Source: Parabacteroides distasonis
GTDB lineage: Bacteria > Bacteroidota > Bacteroidia > Bacteroidales > Tannerellaceae
NCBI GenBank assembly: GCA_021531775.1
Contig: JAFBIU010000014.1
Location: 1-64,000 of the forward strand
Direction: 5' to 3'
Length of the DNA: 64,000 bases
Below, one piece after another: positions 1 to 7,533 of the stretch. The stretch's first letter is position 1. Every line of letters starts with the position of its first letter. Both the position numbers and the translations under genes were made by a program. The notes beneath the pieces were generated by a model. It saw only the letters and a program-made list of their open reading frames with translations. It made no database searches and had not been told where the DNA came from.

Positions 1-25
1 TAAACGGATTGATGTATTTCTTCAT
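1..25 (-). CDS. Left-edge partial gene, possibly Rpn/PD-(D/E)XK-type nuclease-transposase
   Basis: Reading leftwards from an ATG at 25-23 gives MKKYINPF before the window ends. A TAnnTTTG promoter lies about 55 bases upstream (80-87). The opening resembles the start of Bacteroidota Rpn-family recombination-promoting nuclease/transposase proteins, which commonly begin with a Y-I-N-P-F-T-D run. Eight residues are too few for a firm assignment, so the family is a guess and only the start codon plus promoter are directly visible. Confidence 0.3.
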
Positions 26-79
26 AGCTAACGTTATGAATGAATAGGTTTATAAATCAATTGAATAAATTCTTGCAGG

Positions 80-87
80 CAAACATA
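80..87 (-). promoter_or_regulatory. Candidate -7 box TATGTTTG for the left-edge gene
   Basis: The minus strand reads TATGTTTG, an exact fit to the Bacteroidota TAnnTTTG motif. No well-spaced -33 TTTG box is evident. It would drive the partial gene running off the left edge. Confidence 0.35.
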
Positions 88-390
88 ATCAATTTGTCTC
101 AAATATCCCATCAAGAATCGGTCCGAAGTTATCGAATTAGTAAATATTAAGACAGATAAGTTCTCATCCGGAAGAGCAAGTTAGTAGCGAGGGAGCAAGG
201 AACTGTCCTTAGCTCAGAAACAGGGCATAGTCAGAAAGCAGGAATTGGCCTCACAACCAAATTGTGTCATCCTGTCAAAATGTCAAAGTGTCAAAATGAA
301 AATGAGGTGGGTAACAAAGTTTAATCTCGATATAAAGCAGGTTCTGATCCGGAAATCGGAACAGTTTCAAATCAGGAACAGCCCTTAGCT
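88..390. other. Non-coding stretch with a small 8-bp tandem repeat
   Basis: No credible gene is visible. At 273-296 there are three tandem copies of the octamer TGTCAAAA/G. From about 197 onward, fragments resembling the ~100-bp repeat at 391-640 recur in weaker form (a 'gaac-gtccttagct' type phrase), suggesting older decayed copies. Confidence 0.5.
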
Positions 391-640
391 GGAAAAAGGA
401 CCAGCCTCAGAGCAAGAACAGTCCGAAGTCAACAAGAAGGGTTCAGACTCGGATAAGCAGCGATATGTCCGAAACAGCAGGTTCCAACGAGGAGGAAAGG
501 AACCAGCCTCAGAGCAAGAACAGAGCGAAGTCAGCAAGAAGGGTTGGATTCGGTAAAGATCGATACTATCGAAACAGCAGGTTTCAGCGAGGAGGAAGGG
601 AACCAACCTTAGAGCAAGAACGGCCCAAAAGGGAAGAAAG
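391..640. repeat. Degenerate ~100-bp tandem repeats, about 2.5 copies
   Basis: A phrase containing CCAGCCTCAGAGCAAGAACA occurs at 401 and again at 503, with a diverged copy at 603, so the period is 100-102 bp. Each unit also carries an 'AGCAAGAAGGGTT' core and a 'CGAAACAGCAGGTT' core. Both strands stay open for about 70 codons only because the repeats lack stops. There is no start context or recognisable protein, so I treat it as non-coding repeat DNA. Confidence 0.6.
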
Positions 641-683
641 GGACCGGCCTTCAGCGGATGGGCGTTAAGCGGAGCGACGTGGA

Positions 684-848
684 GGGCGGAACAGAAATGG
701 ATGCTGTTTGAGCGAAGCGAGTTTCATCCATTTCCCGCCCGCAGCAAAGCGAAGTAGCCCAGACGGTGCAGCCTTGACCTTTTGGTTCTTTTGGGTCAAG
801 CCAAAAGAACGGAACATCCCAATTGGCTGCCAAGCCAAAAGAACGGAA
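684..848. repeat. Inverted-repeat intergenic element with two hairpins
   Basis: The first inverted repeat pairs GGGCGG plus GAAATGGATG (684-703) with CATCCATTTC plus CCGCCC (725-740). The second is a perfect 10-bp stem, GTTCTTTTGG (785-794) against CCAAAAGAAC (801-810), with a 6-base loop; part of the right arm recurs at 832-848. Similar 'ttttggttcttttgg...ccaaaagaac' elements are, to my recollection, repeated in intergenic regions of gut Bacteroidales, so this looks like one member of a dispersed family. Confidence 0.5.
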
Positions 849-1071
849 TCATCAAGAGTGAATCCAAAAACGAATGAGAATGACAATTATGTTTAATTGA
901 GTTTCCCAAAAGGGTGACGCAACCACCCCATTATACCTATATATAATATAGCACCTCGATTATTAGGAAATCTGCCCAAAAATCCTTTCTTTTGCAAAAC
1001 AAACCGTTCCGGAGCGAAACTGTTCAAAGCAGCATCCATCCGAAACACAAACTGATTTAAAACATATCATT
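849..1071 (+). other. Leader and promoter region of the sugar-acid operon
   Basis: This AT-rich stretch separates the repeats from the first gene of the operon. No exact TAnnTTTG box is found; the nearest is TTTCTTTTG at 986-994, about 75 bases before the start codon, which lacks the TA. The promoter is therefore unresolved. Confidence 0.3.
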
Positions 1072-1482
1072 ATGGACACGAAAAACACCGGCTATTTGCA
1101 ACCCACGTATCCGATGCCAACCAAGCGATACTGTCAGATGCTGGATCTCAAAAACGATCCGGCCCTCATTGCCGAATACAAGAAAAGACACTCTCCCGGC
1201 TACTACTGGAAAGAGATCGGCGAAGGAATCCGGGCAGTCGGCATCCTGAATATGGAAATATACCTACTTGATAATCATCTCTTTATGATTGTCGATACCC
1301 CTGTTGACTTTGATTGGAAACCGGCCTTTGACAAGTTGGCGACCCTGCCGAGACAAGCAGAATGGGAACGCTACATGGCTAATTTTCAGGAAGCTGATCC
1401 GAACGCAACTTCGGACGAGAAGTGGAAACTGATGGAGCTCATGTTTTCCAACGTGCGCGCCATGGAATCAGCAAACGAATAA
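1072..1482 (+). CDS. L-rhamnose/L-fucose mutarotase, RhaM family (DUF718)
   Basis: This 136-residue protein has the single-domain layout of the RhaM mutarotase family, with the conserved opening RYCQMLDLKNDP (about 19-30), the H-x-x-x-Y-Y-W segment near residues 40-47, and the central IYLLDNHLFMIVDT strand pair. RhaM-type enzymes interconvert the alpha and beta anomers of 6-deoxy or related L-sugars so the next enzyme receives the right anomer. It is the first gene of a six-gene operon and lies 12 bases before the dehydrogenase, which fits a supply role. The family does not by itself tell L-fucose, L-rhamnose and L-galactose apart. Confidence 0.85.
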   Translation: MDTKNTGYLQPTYPMPTKRYCQMLDLKNDPALIAEYKKRHSPGYYWKEIGEGIRAVGILNMEIYLLDNHLFMIVDTPVDFDWKPAFDKLATLPRQAEWERYMANFQEADPNATSDEKWKLMELMFSNVRAMESANE

Positions 1483-1494
1483 AACGCAATCTAT

Positions 1495-2427
1495 ATGGAA
1501 TATCAAGTTTGTGGCAAGACCGGGATGCGGTTTTCCCAGTTGAGTTTTGGAGCCTCTTCGCTGGGCGGTGTCTTTCACGACATCCGCGAGGCAGAAGCCA
1601 TCCAAGCCGTCTTTACAGCCGTGGAGAATGGCATGAATCTCATTGATGTATCTCCCTATTATGGTCATTATAAGGCAGAAACCGTGTTGGGCAAGGCCCT
1701 CAGGGAAATGCCGCGCGAAGGTTATTACCTCTCCACGAAGGTGGGCCGTTATGGCAAGGACGGTGTCAATACGTGGGACTATTCCGGCCAACGCGCCCAA
1801 GAGAGCGTCTATGAAAGCATGGAGCGTCTGCATGTAGATCACATCGACCTGATCAACGTACACGACATTGAGTTTGCCGATCTGCAGCAGGTGGTCGATG
1901 AGACCTTGCCAGCCCTCGTGGAACTGAAACGGCAAGGGGTGGTGAGCCATGTCGGCATTACCGACCTGCAACTGAAGAACTTGCAGTGGGTGGTCGATCA
2001 TGTGCCGGAAGGAACCGTCGAGACCGTGCTGAATTTCTGCCACTTCTGTCTGAACGATGATGCGCTGACCGACTACCTGGACTATTTCGAAAGCAAGCAG
2101 ATCGGAGTGATCAACGCCTCCCCGTTCGGGATGGGCTTGCTCTCCGAACGAGGCGTTCCCGACTGGCATCCGGCTCCGCAGGCACTCGTCGAGGCTTGCC
2201 AACGGGCTGTGCAACATTGCCGGGCGCACCACTATCCGATTGATAAACTGGCGGTACAGTATGCGGTGAGTAATCCGCGCATCTCCTCTACCCTCTTCAG
2301 CTCGGCCAATCCGGCCAATGTGAAAAAGAACATTGCCTATGTGGAGGAACCGATCGACTGGAACCTCGTGCAGGAGGTGAAGGAGATCATTGGCGACCAG
2401 CAACGGGTCAGCTGGCTGAATTCCTAA
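1495..2427 (+). CDS. Aldo-keto reductase, L-fucose/L-galactose 1-dehydrogenase type
   Basis: At 310 residues this is a full aldo-keto reductase barrel. The catalytic tetrad is visible as D51, Y56, K82 and H123 (in DVSPYYGHY, STKVGRYG and INVHDIEF). The GCGKTG-like opening and the SPYYG segment match the D-threo-aldose/L-fucose/L-galactose 1-dehydrogenase branch, which oxidises C1 of the sugar to an aldonolactone with NAD(P)+. It sits between the mutarotase and a lactonase-type amidohydrolase, exactly where a lactone-forming dehydrogenase would act. Substrate choice between L-fucose and L-galactose is inference. Confidence 0.8.
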   Translation: MEYQVCGKTGMRFSQLSFGASSLGGVFHDIREAEAIQAVFTAVENGMNLIDVSPYYGHYKAETVLGKALREMPREGYYLSTKVGRYGKDGVNTWDYSGQRAQESVYESMERLHVDHIDLINVHDIEFADLQQVVDETLPALVELKRQGVVSHVGITDLQLKNLQWVVDHVPEGTVETVLNFCHFCLNDDALTDYLDYFESKQIGVINASPFGMGLLSERGVPDWHPAPQALVEACQRAVQHCRAHHYPIDKLAVQYAVSNPRISSTLFSSANPANVKKNIAYVEEPIDWNLVQEVKEIIGDQQRVSWLNS

Positions 2428-2431
2428 CACG

Positions 2432-2440
2432 AAGGGAGGT
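2432..2440 (+). promoter_or_regulatory. Strong Shine-Dalgarno sequence before the lactonase gene
   Basis: AAGGGAGGT is an almost full anti-16S match, unusual in Bacteroidota, where most genes lack one. It favours the ATG at 2446 over 2443. Confidence 0.6.
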
Positions 2441-2445
2441 GGATG

Positions 2446-3372
2446 ATGATTGACTATCCGATTGTTGATGCGCATTCGCATCTCTGGTTGCGTCAAGACA
2501 CGGTGGTGGACGGGTTGCCCATCCGCACGTTGCAAAACGGACGCTCGCTGTTCATGGGCGAAGAGCGGCAAATGCTTCCGCCCTTTTTGATTGACGGACG
2601 GAATACGGCCGAGGTATTCCTGTCGAACATGGACTATGCGCAGGTGTCGGCAGCCGTTGTGACACAGGAGTTTATCGACGGACTGCAGAACGATTACCTG
2701 CAAGAGGTGCAACAGCGTTACCCGGATCGTTTCCGGGTCTGCGGACTGTGTGAGTTTCGGGAACCGGGCTTCCTCCCCCATGCTGAACAGCTGATCCAGG
2801 CGGGTTTCCAGGCCATCAAGATTCCCGCCGGACGACTGATCCTCTCCGACCGACGGGTTTGGCTGACGGGTGACGAGATGATGCAACTCTTCCACCGGAT
2901 GGAGGAGCAGCAGGTGATTCTCTCGATCGACTTGGCCGACGGGGCGACGCAAGTGGCTGAAATGGAGGAGATCATTGCCGAATGTCCACAGCTGAAGATT
3001 GCCATTGGCCATTTCGGGATGGTGACCTGTCCCGGCTGGCTTTCGCAGGTGCAGCTGGCTCGTCATCCGCACGTACGGATCGAGTCGGGCGGCATTACCT
3101 GGCTCTTCAACGATGAGTTTTACCCCTTTGCCGGAGCCGTTCGGGCGATTCTCGTAGCGGCCGATTGCGTGGGTATGGAGAAGCTGATGTGGGGTTCGGA
3201 CTATCCGCGCACGATCACGGCCATTACCTACCGGATGTCGTATGATTTCGTGGTGAAGTCGAACGAGCTGACCGATGCGGAGAAACGGCTCTTCTTGGGT
3301 GAAAATGCGCGTCAGTTCTATGGTTTTCAGGAGCTGAAGCGGTTGCCCTACATCAAGAATATGTCTGAATAG
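2446..3372 (+). CDS. Amidohydrolase-family sugar lactonase (L-fucono/L-galactonolactonase type)
   Basis: The protein (308-309 residues) belongs to the amidohydrolase-2 group (COG3618 type). An H-x-H metal motif is near the N-terminus (DAHSHLW, about 10-12), a further histidine lies in AIGHFG near 189, and the closing aspartate is in MWGSDYP near 252. Members of this group hydrolyse aldonolactones to the free acid. Two adjacent ATGs exist (2443 and 2446); the second is better spaced from the unusually strong Shine-Dalgarno sequence AAGGGAGGT at 2432-2440. It follows the sugar dehydrogenase by under 20 bases, so it likely opens that enzyme's lactone. Confidence 0.8.
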   Translation: MIDYPIVDAHSHLWLRQDTVVDGLPIRTLQNGRSLFMGEERQMLPPFLIDGRNTAEVFLSNMDYAQVSAAVVTQEFIDGLQNDYLQEVQQRYPDRFRVCGLCEFREPGFLPHAEQLIQAGFQAIKIPAGRLILSDRRVWLTGDEMMQLFHRMEEQQVILSIDLADGATQVAEMEEIIAECPQLKIAIGHFGMVTCPGWLSQVQLARHPHVRIESGGITWLFNDEFYPFAGAVRAILVAADCVGMEKLMWGSDYPRTITAITYRMSYDFVVKSNELTDAEKRLFLGENARQFYGFQELKRLPYIKNMSE

Positions 3373-3431
3373 CGTTTGAAACAGCCTAGAACATACATAA
3401 CATAACGAACGATTATAGAAATAACAAAAGC

Positions 3432-4451
3432 ATGAAAGCTATCCAAATAATTGCTCCACATCAGGTGGAGATGACCACCGTTGCGGATCCGGTTGATTTA
3501 AAGCCGGATGAGGTGTTGGTACGGATCTGTCACGTGGGTTTCTGCGGTTCGGATCTGAACACCTTTCTGGGTCGGAACCCGATGGTGAAACTGCCCGTGA
3601 TTCCGGGTCATGAGATCGGTGCGGAGATTGTGAGCTTGGGTTCGAATGTCCCGCGTACGTTGGAACCGGGCATGTCCGTGACGCTCAATCCTTATACCAG
3701 CTGTGGCAAGTGTGCCTCCTGCCGCAACGGACGTCCGAATGCCTGTCAGGACAATCAGACCATGGGCGTCCAGCGCAACGGGGCGATGTGCGAATATGTG
3801 GTGTTGCCTTGGCAGAAGGTGATTTCGGCCAAGGGACTGACCACCCGGGAGTGCGCCTTGGTGGAACCGTTGAGCGTGGGATTCCATGCGGTGGATCGCG
3901 GACAGGTGACGGACCTGGACGTGGTGATGGTGATCGGTTGCGGCATGATCGGCATTGGTGCGATTGTGCGAGCCGTGATGCGTGGTTCGACGGTGATTGC
4001 CGTGGATATGGACGACAACAAGTTAGCGTTGGTGCGTCAGTTAGGTGTGCAATATACGGTGAACTCCAAGACGGAACCGGTTCACGAACGGTTGCAGGAG
4101 ATTACCGGTGGACAGGGTCCGGATGTGGTGATTGAAGCCGTGGGCAGTCCGGTGACCTACGTCATGGCGGTGGATGAAGTGGCCTTCACGGGACGCGTGG
4201 TTTGCATCGGTTATGCGAAGAGCGACGTGACGTTCCAAACCAAACTCTTCGTGCAGAAGGAGTTGGACATCCGCGGTTCGCGCAATGCCTTGCCGGCCGA
4301 TTTCCGGGCTGTGGTGCATTACCTGCGCCAGGGACATTGTCCGACCGAGGCTTTCATCTCGCGTGTCATCCAGCCGGAAGAGGCGGCCGAAGCGTTGCAG
4401 ACGTGGGCGGCCGATCCGGGAAAAGTATTTCGTATCGTAGTAGAATTTTAA
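3432..4451 (+). CDS. Zinc-dependent sugar-acid dehydrogenase, similar to L-galactonate 5-dehydrogenase (LgoD)
   Basis: This 339-residue medium-chain dehydrogenase carries the catalytic zinc ligands C38, H60 and E61 (GFCGSD, PGHE), the structural zinc cysteines C91, C94, C97 and C105, and a GCGMIG nucleotide-binding turn near 170-175. The segments around the structural zinc and a C-terminal 'RGSRNA-P-DF' stretch resemble E. coli LgoD (YjjN) as I recall it, which oxidises C5 of L-galactonate to D-tagaturonate. The downstream uxaB and uxaA homologues are the two enzymes that follow LgoD in E. coli. L-fuconate (6-deoxy-L-galactonate) is an equally reasonable substrate. A plain sorbitol/threonine-type dehydrogenase cannot be excluded. 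Confidence 0.75.
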   Translation: MKAIQIIAPHQVEMTTVADPVDLKPDEVLVRICHVGFCGSDLNTFLGRNPMVKLPVIPGHEIGAEIVSLGSNVPRTLEPGMSVTLNPYTSCGKCASCRNGRPNACQDNQTMGVQRNGAMCEYVVLPWQKVISAKGLTTRECALVEPLSVGFHAVDRGQVTDLDVVMVIGCGMIGIGAIVRAVMRGSTVIAVDMDDNKLALVRQLGVQYTVNSKTEPVHERLQEITGGQGPDVVIEAVGSPVTYVMAVDEVAFTGRVVCIGYAKSDVTFQTKLFVQKELDIRGSRNALPADFRAVVHYLRQGHCPTEAFISRVIQPEEAAEALQTWAADPGKVFRIVVEF

Positions 4452-4465
4452 ATGGTCAGTCAGAA

Positions 4466-5923
4466 ATGTTACGTGCATTGAATCAACAGACAGCCCCGAA
4501 GGTGAACCGTCCGGAACGGATCATCCAGTTTGGCGAGGGCAATTTTCTTCGTTGTTTTGTCGATTGGATCATTTCCAACATGAACGAGAAGACAGACTTC
4601 AACAGTAGTGTCGTGGTGGTGCAACCCATTGAAAAAGGGATGATTGGGCTGCTGAACCAGCAGGATGGTCTCTACCACGTGAATCTGCAAGGGTTGGATC
4701 AGGGTGAAGTGGTCAACTCCTACCGGCTAATTGACGTGATCAGCCGCGGACTCAGTCCGTATGCCGATTTTGAAGCGTTCCTGCAGTTGGCCGAACAGCC
4801 GGAGATGCGTTTCGTCATCTCCAACACGACCGAAGCGGGCATTGCGTTTGATCCGGCTTGCCGGCTGACCGACCGGCCGGCCTCCTCCTATCCGGGCAAG
4901 TTAGTGCAGCTTCTGTATCATCGCTTCCAGCATTTTCAGGGCGATCCGACCAAGGGATTGATCCTCTTCCCGTGCGAACTGATCTTCCTGAATGGCCATC
5001 AGTTGAAGGCGGTCATTGAACAATATATCGACCATTGGCAGTTGGGCGAAGCCTTCCGGCAATGGTTTGAAACGGCTTGTGGGGTTTATGCGACTTTGGT
5101 CGATCGGATTGTGCCTGGATTCCCGCGGAAAGAGATTGACCAGATTCAGGAAAAGATCGGCTATGCGGATCAGTTAGTCGTTCAGGGTGAAGCCTTTCAC
5201 CTGTGGGTGATCGAGGCTCCTCAGTCTGTGGCGGCTGAGTTTCCGGCCGATCGTGCAGGTCTGAACGTGCTGTTTGTGCCCTCCGAAAAGCCTTACCACG
5301 AGCGGAAGGTGACCCTGCTCAACGGACCGCACACGGTGCTCTCGCCGGTGGCTTACCTGTCGGGAGTGAACATCGTGCGCGAGGCTTGCCAACATCCGGT
5401 GATCGGACGTTACATTCATCAGGTGATGTTCGACGAACTGCTGCCCACGCTCAATCTGCCGCAAGCGGAATTGGAACAGTTTGCCAACGGTGTGTTGGAG
5501 CGTTTCAACAATCCTTTTGTGGATCATCAAGTTACCTCCATCATGCTGAATGCGTTTCCCAAATTCCAGACACGCGATTTGCCGGGTCTGAAAACCTATC
5601 TGCAACGGAAAGGCCGGTTGCCGAAGGGTTTGGTGCTGGGTTTGGCCGCCATTATCACCTATTATCATGGAGGTACTCGTGCCGATGGTGCTCCCATCGT
5701 GCCGCAGGATGCACCGGAGATTCTGGCTTGTCTGCAGGCGGCTTGGGCGGAACCGACCTTGCGGCAGACGGCTGAAAAGGTGCTAGGCGCGACCTTCATC
5801 TGGCAGGAAGATCTGAACGAAATTCCAGGATTGACCGATCTGTTGACGGCTGATTTGGAGGCGATTGCCAACGAGGGTATGTTGGCGGTCGTGGAACGTA
5901 TCGTAACCGAAAAGGAGGCGTGA
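4466..5923 (+). CDS. uxaB: Tagaturonate reductase (altronate oxidoreductase) family, UxaB
   Basis: At 485 residues this matches UxaB in length (E. coli about 483). It opens with the UxaB signature RIIQFGEGNFLRCF, continues through the Rossmann half, and contains the C-terminal TLLNGPHTVLSPVAYLSG catalytic stretch of the mannitol-dehydrogenase superfamily. The frame is open far upstream, but that part overlaps the preceding dehydrogenase; the ATG at 4466, 14 bases after its stop, gives the normal N-terminus. Known function is NADH-dependent reduction of D-tagaturonate to D-altronate. Here the true substrate may be the deoxy analogue from L-fuconate. It overlaps nothing and is followed 3 bases later by uxaA. 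Confidence 0.85.
   Translation: MLRALNQQTAPKVNRPERIIQFGEGNFLRCFVDWIISNMNEKTDFNSSVVVVQPIEKGMIGLLNQQDGLYHVNLQGLDQGEVVNSYRLIDVISRGLSPYADFEAFLQLAEQPEMRFVISNTTEAGIAFDPACRLTDRPASSYPGKLVQLLYHRFQHFQGDPTKGLILFPCELIFLNGHQLKAVIEQYIDHWQLGEAFRQWFETACGVYATLVDRIVPGFPRKEIDQIQEKIGYADQLVVQGEAFHLWVIEAPQSVAAEFPADRAGLNVLFVPSEKPYHERKVTLLNGPHTVLSPVAYLSGVNIVREACQHPVIGRYIHQVMFDELLPTLNLPQAELEQFANGVLERFNNPFVDHQVTSIMLNAFPKFQTRDLPGLKTYLQRKGRLPKGLVLGLAAIITYYHGGTRADGAPIVPQDAPEILACLQAAWAEPTLRQTAEKVLGATFIWQEDLNEIPGLTDLLTADLEAIANEGMLAVVERIVTEKEA
5911..5917 (+). promoter_or_regulatory. Shine-Dalgarno sequence before uxaA
   Basis: AAAGGAGG lies inside the last codons of uxaB, 8-9 bases before the uxaA ATG at 5927. It is the second strong ribosome site in this operon. 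Confidence 0.5.
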
Positions 5924-5926
5924 GCC

Positions 5927-7417
5927 ATGGAGCAATGGATTCAGATTCATCCGAAAGATAATGTGGCCGTCGCCTTGGCGGAATTGCCTGCGGGAACGTT
6001 GATTCCCTTGGCGGACAGGATGTTGCAGGTGTGTGAAACGATTCCGGAGGGTCATAAACTGGCCTTGCAGGACTTGGAGGCTGGCGAGCTGATTGTCAAG
6101 TATGGCTATCCGATCGGCCGGCTGATCCGGACGGTAAAGGCGGGTTCGTGGGTGAACGAGCAGGTGCTGAAAACGGCTTTGGATGGTTTGCAAGATTATG
6201 CGTATCAGCCAGTTGACTGTTCATTGACGGACAGCAACGAGGGGCGGACGTTCCAAGGCTTTCGTCGGGCAAACGGCACGTGTGGTGTTCGCAACGAGCT
6301 TTGGATCATTCCTACCGTGGGTTGTGTCAATGGGGTTGCGGAACGGTTAGCCAAGCAGTTCTTGCAGGAACATCCGCAGTTGCAGGGAGTGGATGCGGTT
6401 CGTGCATTCCCGCACAATTTCGGGTGTTCGCAGTTGGGCGATGATCATGAGAATACGCGTAAGATTTTGCGTGACATGGTGTTGCATCCCAATGCAGGTG
6501 CGGTATTGGTGATTGGCTTGGGCTGCGAAAACAACCAGCCGGAAGCGTTCCGACAGTTTGTAGGTAAGTACGATCCGCAACGGGTGCGTTTCCTGGTTTG
6601 CCAACAGGTGGAGGACGAAATGGAGACAGGAATGCAGCTGTTGCGCGAACTGTACGAAGTGGCTTCGCAGGACAGCCGGACTGCCCTTCCCCTCTCTGCC
6701 TTGCGAATCGGCCTGAAATGTGGCGGTTCGGATGGTTTTTCGGGCATTACGGCCAATCCGTTGGTGGGACGTTTCTCGGACTATTTGGTGGCTCAGGGGG
6801 GAACCACGCTCTTGACGGAAGTGCCGGAAATGTTTGGTGCGGAGACCATTCTGATGAACCGGAGTGCCGATCGGGCGGTATTCGACGAGACGGTTAGCCT
6901 GATCAACGATTTCAAGCGTTACTACCTGAAGCATGATCAGCCGATCTATGAGAATCCGTCGCCGGGCAACATTGCCGGAGGCATTTCAACGCTGGAAGAG
7001 AAGTCGTTGGGTTGCACACAGAAATCGGGTCAATCCACGGTTCAGGGGGTATTGGCTTATGGCGAACAGCTCTCGAAACCGGGTCTGAACCTGCTGAGTG
7101 CACCGGGTAACGACTTGGTAGCCAGTACGGCATTGGCGGCTGCGGGTTGTCAGTTGGTGCTCTTCACGACAGGTCGTGGAACGCCTTTCGGAACCTTCGT
7201 CCCGACGCTGAAAATTGCCACTCATTCGGAATTGGCTCAACGCAAACCGCACTGGATCGATTTCAATGCCGGTCCGTTGGTGGAGGGTGTGCCGATGGAG
7301 GAACTGTTGCAGCAATTCATCCAGCTGGTGATTGCGATTGCTTCGGGTGAACAGACGCTCAACGAACGCAACGGAGCGTCCGAAATCGCCATTTTCAAAA
7401 CAGGTGTGACTCTGTAA
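5927..7417 (+). CDS. uxaA: Altronate dehydratase family, UxaA (full length)
   Basis: The 496-residue product has the two-part UxaA architecture: an N-terminal SAF-type domain (about 1-75, with IHPKDNVAVAL) and the large C-terminal dehydratase domain, including RANGTCGVRNELWIIPTVGC, GLGCENNQPE, LKCGGSDGFSG and the closing TTGRGTPFGTFVPTLKI. Known members dehydrate D-altronate, or galactarate in relatives, to a 2-keto-3-deoxy acid with Fe(II). L-galactonate and L-fuconate share C2-C4 configuration with D-altronate and differ only at C5, so direct dehydration of L-fuconate is also chemically possible. It is the last gene of the operon and ends before a bidirectional hairpin. Confidence 0.88.
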   Translation: MEQWIQIHPKDNVAVALAELPAGTLIPLADRMLQVCETIPEGHKLALQDLEAGELIVKYGYPIGRLIRTVKAGSWVNEQVLKTALDGLQDYAYQPVDCSLTDSNEGRTFQGFRRANGTCGVRNELWIIPTVGCVNGVAERLAKQFLQEHPQLQGVDAVRAFPHNFGCSQLGDDHENTRKILRDMVLHPNAGAVLVIGLGCENNQPEAFRQFVGKYDPQRVRFLVCQQVEDEMETGMQLLRELYEVASQDSRTALPLSALRIGLKCGGSDGFSGITANPLVGRFSDYLVAQGGTTLLTEVPEMFGAETILMNRSADRAVFDETVSLINDFKRYYLKHDQPIYENPSPGNIAGGISTLEEKSLGCTQKSGQSTVQGVLAYGEQLSKPGLNLLSAPGNDLVASTALAAAGCQLVLFTTGRGTPFGTFVPTLKIATHSELAQRKPHWIDFNAGPLVEGVPMEELLQQFIQLVIAIASGEQTLNERNGASEIAIFKTGVTL

Positions 7418-7498
7418 AAGGTTCAGCTGGTTCTGACGCGTCAGCCACAGACGGCTGCGGATACGTGGAAGGTGCGATTTGAATAATGCATAGAGACG

Positions 7499-7533
7499 GT
7501 TATACTAACGGAAAATCAATCCGTTAGTATAAC
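7499..7533. terminator. Bidirectional hairpin between uxaA and lutC
   Basis: A perfect 14-bp stem, GTTATACTAACGGA (7499-7512) against TCCGTTAGTATAAC (7520-7533), encloses a 7-base loop. It sits between convergent genes and its right arm codes the last codons of lutC, whose stop is at 7516-7518. No long U-tract follows on either side, so it may act as a stabilising 3' stem as much as an intrinsic terminator. Confidence 0.65.

Noticed and set aside
465-668. Short open frame across the ~100-bp repeats
   Set aside because: The open frame follows from the repeat sequence; residues are mostly Arg, Glu, Ser and Gln with no start context.
1468-3072. A 534-codon open frame on the minus strand across the dehydrogenase and lactonase genes
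   Set aside because: It is antisense to two well-supported enzymes, shows no recognisable motif and has an unlikely amino-acid composition rich in His, Arg and Leu.
4202-4465. Upstream extension of the UxaB frame
   Set aside because: It lies inside the preceding dehydrogenase gene, and ATG 4466 gives the standard UxaB N-terminus and length.
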